Assembly (NCBI RefSeq): GCF_000422325.1 | Contig: NZ_AULO01000011.1 | Location: 1-64,000 of the forward strand | DNA: 64,000 bases | Origin: Marinospirillum minutulum DSM 6287 | GTDB lineage: Bacteria > Pseudomonadota > Gammaproteobacteria > Pseudomonadales > Halomonadaceae | Direction: 5' to 3' | Shown here: in pieces, positions 44,446-51,673 of the stretch | Layout: each line of letters opens with the position of its first letter | How positions within the stretch are numbered: the first letter of the stretch is position 1 | Notes under the pieces: model-generated | Told to the model about the DNA's origin: nothing | Database searches by the model: none | What the model saw: only the letters and a program-made list of their open reading frames with translations | Translations under genes and position numbers: made by a program

Positions 44446-44759
44446 TGGACTTAAGTAATACAGCCTCTGCCACTTATATTGTTATAGCAGCCATGACGTT
44501 AGTAACACTTGTTACCCGTTATGGTGGTGTTTTTATAATGAGTTTTGTGCCCTTAAACCGCCGAGTAGAAGGGTTTATTAATGGTATGTCTGGCTCGGTA
44601 CTGGTTGCTTTAATAGTGCCTATGGCAGTAGAAGGTGATACAGCAGCTCGCCTAGCCTTGTTAACCAGTTTAATAATGGTGCTATGGCTTAAAAAACCAT
44701 TGCCAGCCATAGCCGCAGGGTTATTAGTAACGGCCGCTTGGCGTTATTTTGTGGGTTAG
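44445..44759 (+). CDS. azlD: AzlD family branched-chain amino acid transporter subunit
   Basis: 104 residues from the ATG at 44445, preceded by an ideal AAGGAGG site seven bases upstream; the TAATG overlap couples it to azlC. Four hydrophobic helices, with TLVTRYGGVFIMSFVPLNRRVEGFINGMSGSVLVALIVP characteristic of AzlD. Small partner needed for export of branched-chain amino acids. The pair lies about 6 kb from the leucine catabolic genes, which may or may not be meaningful. Confidence 0.93.
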   Translation: MDLSNTASATYIVIAAMTLVTLVTRYGGVFIMSFVPLNRRVEGFINGMSGSVLVALIVPMAVEGDTAARLALLTSLIMVLWLKKPLPAIAAGLLVTAAWRYFVG

Positions 44760-44762
44760 TTC

Positions 44763-45932
44763 TTAATGCTTAAATAAACAGCCTTTACCCAGCTGTTTGA
44801 CCTCGGTACAACCAAGAAGTGCAAGAGTTCTATCGGCTTCCGTTTGAATTATTTCCAGTGCTTTATCTGCACCCGCTTGGCCACCAGCAGCCAAGCCATA
44901 AAGGGGTGCTCTACCGCTGGTTACTAAATTTGCACCTAAGCAAAGGGCTTTAATAAGATCGCTACCACGGCGTACACCACCATCAACGATTAGTAAGAAA
45001 TCTTGCCCAACGGCTTGGCGAATTTCTGGTAACACATCCATAGGGCTAGGCACAGAGTCTAATTGGCGACCACCGTGGTTAGAAATAATAATACCATCTA
45101 CCCCCAAGGCTTTAGCTTGAAGCGCATCTTCACTGGCTAGAATACCTTTAATAATTAACTTACCCGGCCAAATTTCACGCAACCAAGTAACATCTTGCCA
45201 ACTTAAAGATGCCGACATTTCTTCGGTTAAAAAACTGGCCGCATTTTTAGCGCTGGCTTTTTCAGGCGGTAAAAAATCACCTAAGTTACTAAATTTAGGC
45301 ATACCTTTAGGCACTAAAATATCCCAAATCCAAGCAGGGCGAGTAGCTAGGTGAAATAGGTTAGGCAAGTTTAGCTTCATAGGTGCTTTATAGTTGCGTT
45401 TATCCCAAGTGCGGTTGCCAATAATTGAAGTATCTACCGTTAGCACCAAAGCTTCACAGCCCGCTTTTTCAGCACGTGCAATAATACCTTTTAGGTTATC
45501 TCTGTTTTTAAATAGGTATAACTGCATCCAATGGCGCACACCCGTTGCGGCAATACGCTCTAAAGAAACTGTAGACACCATGCTTTGAATAAAGGGGATA
45601 CCGGCTTTTTTAGCCGCCAAAGCAAGTTTTAAATCCCCCTCATGGCTAAGCAAACCATTAAAGCCCGTGGGTGAAATAGCAAAAGGAAAGTTAATAGACT
45701 CACCAAAAACTTGGGTAGACAAATCCCGCTGTGTAATGTCTACCAGCATTCTAGGCTTAAAAAGAATCTTGTCATAAACTTGGCGATTGTGTTTAAGCGT
45801 TAGTTCATCATCAGCACCCCCTTCAAGGTACTCCCTACAAAAATTAGGTAGCCTTTTAAATGCACGAGCACGCAAGTCATCTAAGTTTTGGGCGCGATTA
45901 AGGTTAGAACCAGAGTAAAGACTTCTTAACAC
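44763..45932 (-). CDS. FMN-dependent alpha-hydroxy-acid dehydrogenase (LldD/MdlB type)
   Basis: 389 residues. The family blocks are present in order: LPNFCREYLEGGADDELTLKHN at the N-terminus, PFAISPTGFNGLLSHEGDLKLA, the LTVDTSIIGNR strand, the active-site SNHGGRQLDSVPSP with the catalytic His, and the FMN-phosphate loop VDGGVRRGSDLIKAL. Members oxidise L-lactate, S-mandelate or glycolate and pass electrons to the membrane quinone pool. The N-terminus is closer to the lactate/mandelate membrane enzymes than to glycolate oxidase, but the substrate is not certain. It is convergent with azlD. Confidence 0.85.
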   Translation of the reverse strand: MLRSLYSGSNLNRAQNLDDLRARAFKRLPNFCREYLEGGADDELTLKHNRQVYDKILFKPRMLVDITQRDLSTQVFGESINFPFAISPTGFNGLLSHEGDLKLALAAKKAGIPFIQSMVSTVSLERIAATGVRHWMQLYLFKNRDNLKGIIARAEKAGCEALVLTVDTSIIGNRTWDKRNYKAPMKLNLPNLFHLATRPAWIWDILVPKGMPKFSNLGDFLPPEKASAKNAASFLTEEMSASLSWQDVTWLREIWPGKLIIKGILASEDALQAKALGVDGIIISNHGGRQLDSVPSPMDVLPEIRQAVGQDFLLIVDGGVRRGSDLIKALCLGANLVTSGRAPLYGLAAGGQAGADKALEIIQTEADRTLALLGCTEVKQLGKGCLFKH

Positions 45933-45944
45933 AAGCCTGTTCCT

Positions 45945-46946
45945 TTAAATTTTGAACTGAAAAGTTTGGTTTAGTAGCGGCTGGATTTCAATGTGGGTGG
46001 GTAAAAGCTTACCTGTTTCTGTAAAGCGTAGGGGACTGGCAATAAGGAAACCCCAATACTCTAAAAAGCGAGTTATAAAACGTACCTCAATAATACGAGT
46101 AAGCATTTGTTCTGAGCTAGAATAAATGCTTTCAGGTAGTTGACCAAGCAACTGGGGAAAGGCAACTGCCACTTCTTCACCTAACTTATCGACTGAAGCA
46201 TGACTTTGTAATCGCCAAAGCATAAATAGCCAAAATTCACGTAAATCTACACTATCTTCCCAGCCATCTAGGTAGCGCCAGTTATATTGAGTAGTTACTG
46301 CTTCTAACATAGGTAAGAAGAAAGCTTGAATACCTGCTTTTTCATACTGTTTTTGTGCCGTTTTTTTAATATGAAAACGACCACTTCTTAAATATATAAT
46401 ACCTGCAATTTCTGCTAAAACACGGGCATAGTGAAGGGCGTTTATTTTACCTTCACTACTGCCCATATAATCACTAATAGTAATATTTGTATTATGTTTG
46501 GCTAGAGCAAACTCTGGCAGTAACGCACTAGCATTTTTTGCTAACTTGGCTGGCAAGTTGCCTCTAGTTGTTGCTTTAAAAGAGCCACCCTGCTGCATTG
46601 CTTCATCTAAGATTAATTCTAAATAACGCATAACTGGGCAAGAGGATAAATCGCTAGGGGTGCTGATACTTACCCAATCTAGCTCTTTAAAAGGAGCATG
46701 AAGCCAGTTGAGCATTTGATTAGGTGAAAGACCACAAAAGTCAGGGTGGCCTTGATTATTACTTTTATTTACATGCTTCTCAGCAACTAAATTAAGCTCA
46801 TCAAAGGTTAAATCTGGGTTCATAGCCAAAACTGCTGCTAGCTCATCGCGTAGTGCAAGGTGCTGCTCTGAAGCAGTGTGAATACAACAGTGTTTGTACT
46901 TTTTGCCACTGTCGCAGGGGCAAGGGTCGTTACGGCCAACTTTCAT
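45945..46946 (-). CDS. SEC-C zinc-motif protein of unknown function
   Basis: 333 residues. The N-terminus GRNDPCPCDSGKKYKHCC (4-21) is the SEC-C motif, a compact zinc-binding module first noted at the C-terminus of SecA and found at the ends of many other proteins. Residues beyond it show no motif I can name; they look alpha-helical with many tryptophans. The gene ends 12 bases before the dehydrogenase gene on the same strand, so the two may be cotranscribed. No signal peptide. Confidence 0.75.
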   Translation of the reverse strand: MKVGRNDPCPCDSGKKYKHCCIHTASEQHLALRDELAAVLAMNPDLTFDELNLVAEKHVNKSNNQGHPDFCGLSPNQMLNWLHAPFKELDWVSISTPSDLSSCPVMRYLELILDEAMQQGGSFKATTRGNLPAKLAKNASALLPEFALAKHNTNITISDYMGSSEGKINALHYARVLAEIAGIIYLRSGRFHIKKTAQKQYEKAGIQAFFLPMLEAVTTQYNWRYLDGWEDSVDLREFWLFMLWRLQSHASVDKLGEEVAVAFPQLLGQLPESIYSSSEQMLTRIIEVRFITRFLEYWGFLIASPLRFTETGKLLPTHIEIQPLLNQTFQFKI

Positions 46947-47117
46947 ATTAAAATACTCTCTATTACTTTTTTGCTATTGCCAGATAAACACCACCAAAGC
47001 TAAGACGTTCAGGTGAAACTTAAAAATATCACGCAAAGAGGTCTGCTGAAAAAAACTTGGCACCTAACCGACAGCTTACCTTTGCTTTTTTCTAAGCCAG
47101 CAGAAATACTGCGTAAT

Positions 47118-48743
47118 TTATTTAGTTTTAAACTGCTTAACATTTAGCTCTAATACCTTGGCTAGTTCTTCAAGCTCTCTACTTGCTGTTGTTATCTTGG
47201 TCGCTTCTTCTTCGGCCTCTAGTGCAGAACTAGTAATTTGATTAAAATTCTCACTTATTTCAACCGCTCCTGCAGACTGTTGATCTGTTGTTGCAGCTAT
47301 TTGGTGGTTCATATCTGTAATTCGTGTAACAGATGCATTAATTGCGTTAAGTGCATCACCAGCCAGTTTTGCTTGATTTACGCTTAAGGTTGCTTGTTCT
47401 TGACCTTGATTCATAACAACAACCGCTTTGTCTGAGCTGGATTGCATTTTCTCAATAACTTGATGAATTTCACGCGTTGAATCTTGGGTTCTTAAAGCCA
47501 GGTTGCGTACTTCATCTGCTACTACAGCAAAGCCACGGCCTTGATCACCTGCTCTGGCTGCTTCAATAGCTGCGTTTAATGCAAGCAGGTTGGTTTGCTC
47601 TGCAATACTTTCAATTACTTCCATTACACGGCTAATTTCTTTGCTATCTTCAGATAGGTGGTGAATAACTTGGGCTGCCTCAACAACTTTACTGGCTAAA
47701 TCGTTAATATTTAACTGTGTTTTGTTTACTTCGGCTTGACCTGCTGTAAATTCTGTCATGGCTGTCTGTGCCAGCGAAGCTGCTTCACTGGTATGGCTTG
47801 CCACTTCCGCAACAGCATCAGACATTTCAGCAATAGCGGTAGCACCACGTTGGGTCGATTCTTTTTGGTTGCTAATTAACTCTTCGTTGTGTTGTGCAGT
47901 TAGCAGAAGGTGTTTAGACGCTAAGCTTAGTTTGTTCGCTGTATTTATTGAATTTTTTGTAATGTCTGTTAAATAACTTCTTAAGTCTTCTACGGCACTG
48001 AGAATACTATTTTTATTTGCTTTAACGTCCACAGTTAAGTCACCAGATGCAATAGTATTAATAATTAAAGCAGCATCTTCAGGCTCGCCACCAATAATTT
48101 CTTTTAAATTTCTAACAACACTAAGCGCAACTAAAACAATTATTATTAATGCAAGAAGGGTAGTAATAAGCATTGTTTTTTGGAAACTGGTTGTTTCACT
48201 AACTGCGGTAGCTACAAGGCTTTGAATAGAAGCTTCTTGATAATCTATTAGTAGGTTAATACGCGCAAGCCATTCAGTATAAGCAGGAGAGGCCTCGTTA
48301 AGTAAATAGTCATTAGCTAATTCAAACTGATTACTATTAATTAGTTCAAGAAGCTTATCTGTAATGATTAAGGTGCTTTTTTCAATAGCTTTAATATCTT
48401 TAAGCATTTTTTCTTCAGTTGGTGAATGCTTAAGCTTTGCAAACATAGTATCAAGTACACGAGCTGATTCTTGATAAAACTTATCTAGTGCTTGAATATT
48501 ATTTTGGTGCTTTGAGGAAGCTTGAATATCAGCCACCAGAACTGCATCACGTATGGCTATAGCACGGTCGTGTACACTACCTCTAAAGTTAATAGCTTGC
48601 CGTTGTTCAACTGCTGTTTGTTGGGACAGTTGCGTTAAGCTATTGTCTGCAATATTAATTTTATATAAGCCGAACAAAGTTATTGCTAGCATTATTAATA
48701 AAAGAACTGCAAAGCCAAAATAAATACGATTAATGATTTTCAT
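47118..48743 (-). CDS. Methyl-accepting chemotaxis protein, four-helix-bundle sensor
   Basis: 541 residues. A membrane helix (about 5-27) is followed by a ~165-residue periplasmic region that reads as a four-helix-bundle sensor (4HB_MCP), a second membrane helix (about 190-211), a HAMP-like linker and a cytoplasmic coiled coil. The hairpin tip [33 protein letters not shown] is the invariant CheA/CheW contact. No C-terminal CheR-binding pentapeptide is evident. The ligand is unknown; 4HB receptors detect varied small molecules. It is monocistronic and no other che genes are in the window. Confidence 0.92.
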   Translation of the reverse strand: MKIINRIYFGFAVLLLIMLAITLFGLYKINIADNSLTQLSQQTAVEQRQAINFRGSVHDRAIAIRDAVLVADIQASSKHQNNIQALDKFYQESARVLDTMFAKLKHSPTEEKMLKDIKAIEKSTLIITDKLLELINSNQFELANDYLLNEASPAYTEWLARINLLIDYQEASIQSLVATAVSETTSFQKTMLITTLLALIIIVLVALSVVRNLKEIIGGEPEDAALIINTIASGDLTVDVKANKNSILSAVEDLRSYLTDITKNSINTANKLSLASKHLLLTAQHNEELISNQKESTQRGATAIAEMSDAVAEVASHTSEAASLAQTAMTEFTAGQAEVNKTQLNINDLASKVVEAAQVIHHLSEDSKEISRVMEVIESIAEQTNLLALNAAIEAARAGDQGRGFAVVADEVRNLALRTQDSTREIHQVIEKMQSSSDKAVVVMNQGQEQATLSVNQAKLAGDALNAINASVTRITDMNHQIAATTDQQSAGAVEISENFNQITSSALEAEEEATKITTASRELEELAKVLELNVKQFKTK

Positions 48744-49150
48744 GCTTATTCCTAACTTTTAACCTGTTGATTGCTAAAAAATTACGCTAGCTTGCTTGAC
48801 TACCAAATATGGCGAGAAGGTTACGCTTTATTACAAAGAAGTTAAAGCCCTGTCTAGCCTAGTTGTTGGTTGGTAATCTGCAATCTTAGGCATTCAATAA
48901 ACTTTTCTGCTAGTGCTTTGACCACTGCAACCCCAAGAAGTGCTAAATCGCTAGCTAGGCTTTGAAGCTATTTTGCTGCAGAAATGTGCTACTTTTTGAA
49001 TTTTAAGCACCCAAGCGTTGAAGCTCTAATCTTAGGGTACTCTATCTTCAAGTCACCCTCACTAAAACTACCCAAGCATAATGGGCATTTCTACTAGAAG
49101 GCAAGGCTTTGAACCATGTAGCCTAAGTTGTTATTGGGGTTGAATAATGG
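48744..49150. other. Gene-poor stretch upstream of the receptor gene, start of the scarred island
   Basis: About 400 bases with no convincing gene. The part next to 48743 should contain the receptor promoter. At 49068-49097 the - strand reads V-E-M-P-I-M-L-G-stop, resembling the V-G-I-A-M-M-A-G-stop end of the HMG-CoA lyase gene 1.5 kb away. At 49101-49143 lies a diverged copy of the sequence found again at 49651-49694. Confidence 0.45.
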
Positions 49151-49300
49151 ATGTTCTTTGAGGTTTCGAGGGTTATTTATTATCATTTTTTGGCAGCAGC
49201 ACAGATTGCACTGTTGCTGATTTACCCCAAGAGTGAAAAGGATGACCTGACACTTGCTGAATGTAAGGCATTGAAACAAATTGTTGAACGGTGGAGGTAA
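49151..49300 (+). pseudogene. RelE/HigB-type toxin, C-terminal fragment
   Basis: Fifty codons from ATG to TAA. SRVIYYHFLAAAQIALLLIYPKSEKDDLTLAECKALKQIVERWR is the C-terminal half of HigB/RelE-superfamily toxins, whose usual segment R-V-I-Y-Y-x-x...I-x-L-L-L-I-Y-x-K-x-E...L-T is clearly recognisable. The N-terminal half is missing; upstream sequence is unrelated. The stop is followed after 7 bases by the start of an antitoxin fragment, the toxin-first order of higBA and NadS-type modules. Almost certainly non-functional. Confidence 0.75.
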
Positions 49301-49307
49301 TAACACT

Positions 49308-49460
49308 ATGAGTACATTTTTTGATGAGCTACTGGAAAGCGTACAACAGATGGATGAAATTGTTAAAGGCGAGCGTGTAGCAGCCCGCGATTTTCATGTT
49401 GATGCTTTTGCGGTCAAAAATATTCGCAAAGCGACTGGGTTAACTCAGGATGCTTTTAGA
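49308..49460 (+). pseudogene. NadS/HigA-type HTH antitoxin, truncated
   Basis: ATG at 49308 with GTGGAGG seven-plus bases upstream. STFFDELLESVQQMDEIVKGERVAARDF...VKNIRKATGLTQDAF matches the first ~50 residues of NadS-like antitoxins, ending in the first helix of the HTH domain. After LTQDAF the sequence switches abruptly to a different gene fragment, so the recognition helix and dimer region are lost. The frame runs on meaninglessly to about 49589. Marks a deletion or recombination junction near 49455. Confidence 0.75.
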
Positions 49461-49728
49461 TGCAGGCTTAAAAACTACCGATACAGAAATACCTTTCAAA
49501 ACTTGGGATGCCTTACCCGACCTTGCTTTGTTAGCCATAAAACACCACCAAAAAGACGGAAAGAGCTTTTGGCACTGGGTGGTATTTAAACGCATTGATG
49601 GCAAGCCAGTGGTTCTAGACTCAGCAGCTTAGCTGCCAGAGAACATAAGACAAGACTTCGAAGCCATGCAGCCCAAGTGGTTTATTGGGGTTGAGGGAGC
49701 TAATATAAAGTACAATCACTTAGTATAG
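49450..49728 (+). pseudogene. Peptidase-like gene, 3' fragment with in-frame stop
   Basis: LLDAGLKTTDTEIPFKTWDALPDLALLAIKHHQKDGKSFWHWVVFKRIDGKPVVLDSAA is followed by a TAG at 49630-49632. The same frame then continues LPENIRQDFEAMQPKWFIGVE to a TAG at 49726-49728. The pattern (a-I-x-x...x-F-W-H-W-V-V-F...x-V-L-D-S, then R-x-D-F-x-x-M-x-P-K-W) resembles small papain-like or C39-like hydrolase domains, with His in HWVVF and Asp in VLDS. The 5' part is absent, joined instead to the antitoxin fragment. Family assignment is tentative; the broken state is clear. Confidence 0.6.
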
Positions 49729-49768
49729 AGATTAGTGTCAAGCTAAACAAAAAGACGAGAGGTGAGTC

Positions 49769-49981
49769 ATGCAAACAAACCTATCACTGAATAGCGTCCT
49801 TCTTAAGGAGGCAGAGCGTTTAGGAGTTAATGTCGTGCATTCAGCAGAAGAAGGGATTACAGAGGCTGTGAAGCTGCATAAACAAGAAAACTGGTTGAAA
49901 GATAATGCCGAGGCTATCGCAAGCTCTAATACCTATGTTGAAGCTAACGGATTACCTCTTGCAAAGTATCGCCAATTCTAA
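49769..49981 (+). CDS. ccdA: CcdA-type antitoxin
   Basis: 70 residues. TNLSLNSVLLKEAERLGVNVVHSAEEGITEAVKLHKQENWLKDNAEAI gives the ribbon-helix-helix domain (about 1-38) and the C-terminal helix that binds and strips CcdB from gyrase (E-N-W-x-x-x-N-A-E-A-I, compare R-W-K-A-E-N-R-E-G of the plasmid F protein). GACGAGAGGTGAG upstream contains the ribosome-binding site. The stop TAA overlaps the ccdB ATG by one base. It presumably represses the operon. Together with ccdB it is the only apparently intact module in this scarred stretch. Confidence 0.9.
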   Translation: MQTNLSLNSVLLKEAERLGVNVVHSAEEGITEAVKLHKQENWLKDNAEAIASSNTYVEANGLPLAKYRQF

Positions 49982-50280
49982 TGGCTCGATTTGATGTTTT
50001 TGAAAATAAAGGTGGAGCCGGTTTTTTACTGGATGTTCAGTCAGATCTTCTTGGTGGCTTGAATAGCCGAGTTGTTGTTCCACTGTTGCCTAAAGCTTTG
50101 GCGCCTTCCCCTGCTCATAGATTAAATCCTGTATTTAATATTGAAGGCCAAGAGGTGGTAATGGTTACTCAGTATATGGCTAGTATATTAGCAAGTGAAT
50201 TACGTTTAGGTGTAGGCAGCCTTGCTGAACAGCAGGATGAAATATCCATAGCTTTAGATATGCTATTTCTAGGCTTTTAA
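49981..50280 (+). CDS. ccdB: CcdB-type gyrase toxin
   Basis: 99 residues, near the 101 of F-plasmid CcdB. LLDVQSDLLGGLNSRVVVPLLPKAL matches the conserved F-V-D-V-Q-S-D core, NPVFNIEGQEVVMVTQYMASI is the second core strand set, and IALDMLFLGF aligns with the C-terminal gyrase-contact segment. In F CcdB the last residues Trp-Gly-Ile are needed for poisoning; here they are Leu-Gly-Phe, so potency may differ. Chromosomal ccdAB copies are common next to dead modules, as here. Confidence 0.9.
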   Translation: MARFDVFENKGGAGFLLDVQSDLLGGLNSRVVVPLLPKALAPSPAHRLNPVFNIEGQEVVMVTQYMASILASELRLGVGSLAEQQDEISIALDMLFLGF

Positions 50281-50307
50281 CCTAAAAGCACTTCCGCTAG
50301 ATACTGC

Positions 50308-50381
50308 CTAGCCAACCATAATGGTTACTTCTACTTGAGAACGGTTGGGGCGATTAATGGTGCGGGTTATCTAATCACTGC
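50308..50381 (-). repeat. Diverged copy of the 3' end of the HMG-CoA lyase gene
   Basis: On the - strand this reads [20 protein letters not shown]-stop, against [20 protein letters not shown]-stop at the true end of the lyase gene (50603 onwards). Nucleotide similarity extends over about 75 bases. One Trp codon just upstream has become TAG. The two copies are direct repeats flanking toxin-antitoxin debris. Confidence 0.85.
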
Positions 50382-50583
50382 TTTAGCTTGCTTCCAGTCA
50401 AGATAATCTGTTGAGTCATGCTTTTCCCAAAACTGCCTTTCTTCAGCTTCAGTCTTAAAGTTGGGTATTTGCTTAGATTTGTTTATAAATATTCCTCTCT
50501 TTTTGGTGCATATCACGTGCAGATATAACACGAATTAAAGTCTCAGAAGAACGCAATGTATAAGTGATGTGCAGCTTCCTTGC
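50367..50583 (-). pseudogene. Remnants of a BrnT-like toxin and a CopG-type antitoxin
   Basis: On the - strand, KLHITYTLRSSETLIRVISARDMHQKERNIYKQI-stop (ending at 50473) is the C-terminal part of a BrnT-type ribonuclease toxin (R-x-I-S-A-R-x-M-x-x-K-E-R). Directly downstream, in another frame, SKQIPNFKTEAEERQFWEKHDSTDYLDWKQAKAV matches the N-terminus of the CopG-type antitoxins that accompany BrnT. It has no good start codon and is cut off within the duplicated lyase 3' end at 50367. The toxin N-terminus is missing. Neither part should be functional. Confidence 0.75.
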
Positions 50584-50602
50584 TGCTTAAAAATACAAGC
50601 AA

Positions 50603-51502
50603 TTACCCAGCCATCATGGCTATGCCTACTTTTGAGCGGTTGGGGCGGTTGATGGTGCGGGTTATCCAATCGCCGGTGGCGGCTAGTTTGGTTAGGTTGA
50701 TGCCGCTTTTTATACCTAGGCCGTTTAATAGGTAAACCACATCTTCACTGGCGACATTACCGGCTGCGCCTTTGGCGTAGGGACAGCCACCTAAGCCAGC
50801 CACCGAGCTATCAATGACTGCTATGCCTTCTTCTAATACAGCGTAAAGGTTGGCTAGGGCTTGGCCGTAGGTGTCGTGAAAGTGGGCGGCTAGCTTGTTC
50901 ATGGGAATATGTTGGTTAACTGCTTCTAACATACGCTTGGCTTTAAGTGGTGTGCCTACACCTACGGTATCGCCAAGGGAGATTTCATAGCAGCCCATAT
51001 CAAACAAGGTTTTACTTACTTCAGCGACTTTGCTAGGTGCTATGTCGCCTTCGTAAGGGCAGCCCATCACGGTTGAAACATAACCACGCACTGGAATGTT
51101 GGATTTTTTCGCCAGTTCTATAACAGGTGCAAAGCGTTCCAGTGATTCAGCAATGCTACAGTTGATATTTTTTTGGGTGAAGCTTTCTGAAGCCGCACCA
51201 AATACCGCCACTTCTTGAACACCACACTCTAAAGCACTTTCTAAACCTTTTAGGTTGGGCGTTAAGGCTGCATAGGTAATGCCTGAGCGGCGTTGAATAC
51301 CAGTCATTACTTCACGTGCATCGCCCATTTGTGGCACCCATTTAGGTGATACAAAGCTGGCGGCTTCTATGTAGCTAAGGCCAGCATCACCTAAGCGGTC
51401 GATCAGTTCTAGCTTAATAGCGGTGCTAACGGGATTGGCTTCGTTTTGAAGGCCATCTCTAGCACCCACCTCGACTAATCGTACATATTCTGGAAAAGCC
51501 AT
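50603..51502 (-). CDS. liuE: Hydroxymethylglutaryl-CoA lyase
   Basis: 299 residues, the usual size. It splits HMG-CoA into acetoacetate and acetyl-CoA, the last step of leucine catabolism. [15 protein letters not shown] at the N-terminus carries the Arg-Asp substrate and metal residues. [13 protein letters not shown] provides metal-ligand histidines. [18 protein letters not shown] is the lyase signature with the active-site Cys. It is the last gene of the liu cluster on the - strand, 171 bases after liuD; that gap holds a dispersed repeat. Its 3' end has a diverged duplicate downstream. Confidence 0.96.
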   Translation of the reverse strand: MAFPEYVRLVEVGARDGLQNEANPVSTAIKLELIDRLGDAGLSYIEAASFVSPKWVPQMGDAREVMTGIQRRSGITYAALTPNLKGLESALECGVQEVAVFGAASESFTQKNINCSIAESLERFAPVIELAKKSNIPVRGYVSTVMGCPYEGDIAPSKVAEVSKTLFDMGCYEISLGDTVGVGTPLKAKRMLEAVNQHIPMNKLAAHFHDTYGQALANLYAVLEEGIAVIDSSVAGLGGCPYAKGAAGNVASEDVVYLLNGLGIKSGINLTKLAATGDWITRTINRPNRSKVGIAMMAG

Positions 51503-51519
51503 TCATTTTCTCCTAATAA

Positions 51520-51636
51520 CTATCTACGTAGCTATTACTGCGTTAAAAATCTGCTCAAAATGCTCATTTACAAATACGTAAACTGCGCTTTCTCACAGAT
51601 TTTTGCCTTGTACTAGCGTCCTCGATTACGTTATTA
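51520..51636. repeat. Dispersed palindromic repeat, copy 1
   Basis: About 115 bases in the liuD-liuE gap, closely matching the sequence at 63225-63341 in the same orientation. AAAAATCTG (51545-51553) and CAGATTTTT (51596-51604) form a stem. Inner TTTAC and GTAAA around 51568-51582 form a second one. It has no coding potential in any frame. Behaves like a REP or miniature repeat. Confidence 0.8.
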
Positions 51637-51673
51637 CATATTTATGTTTAAGCAGACCAGCCTGCTACTAGCC

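Noticed and set aside
50308-50680. Prophage or ICE attachment sites at the liuE 3' end
   Set aside because: The direct repeats fit such an idea, but there is no integrase, relaxase or phage gene between them and the copies are diverged, so I report them only as repeats of the gene end.
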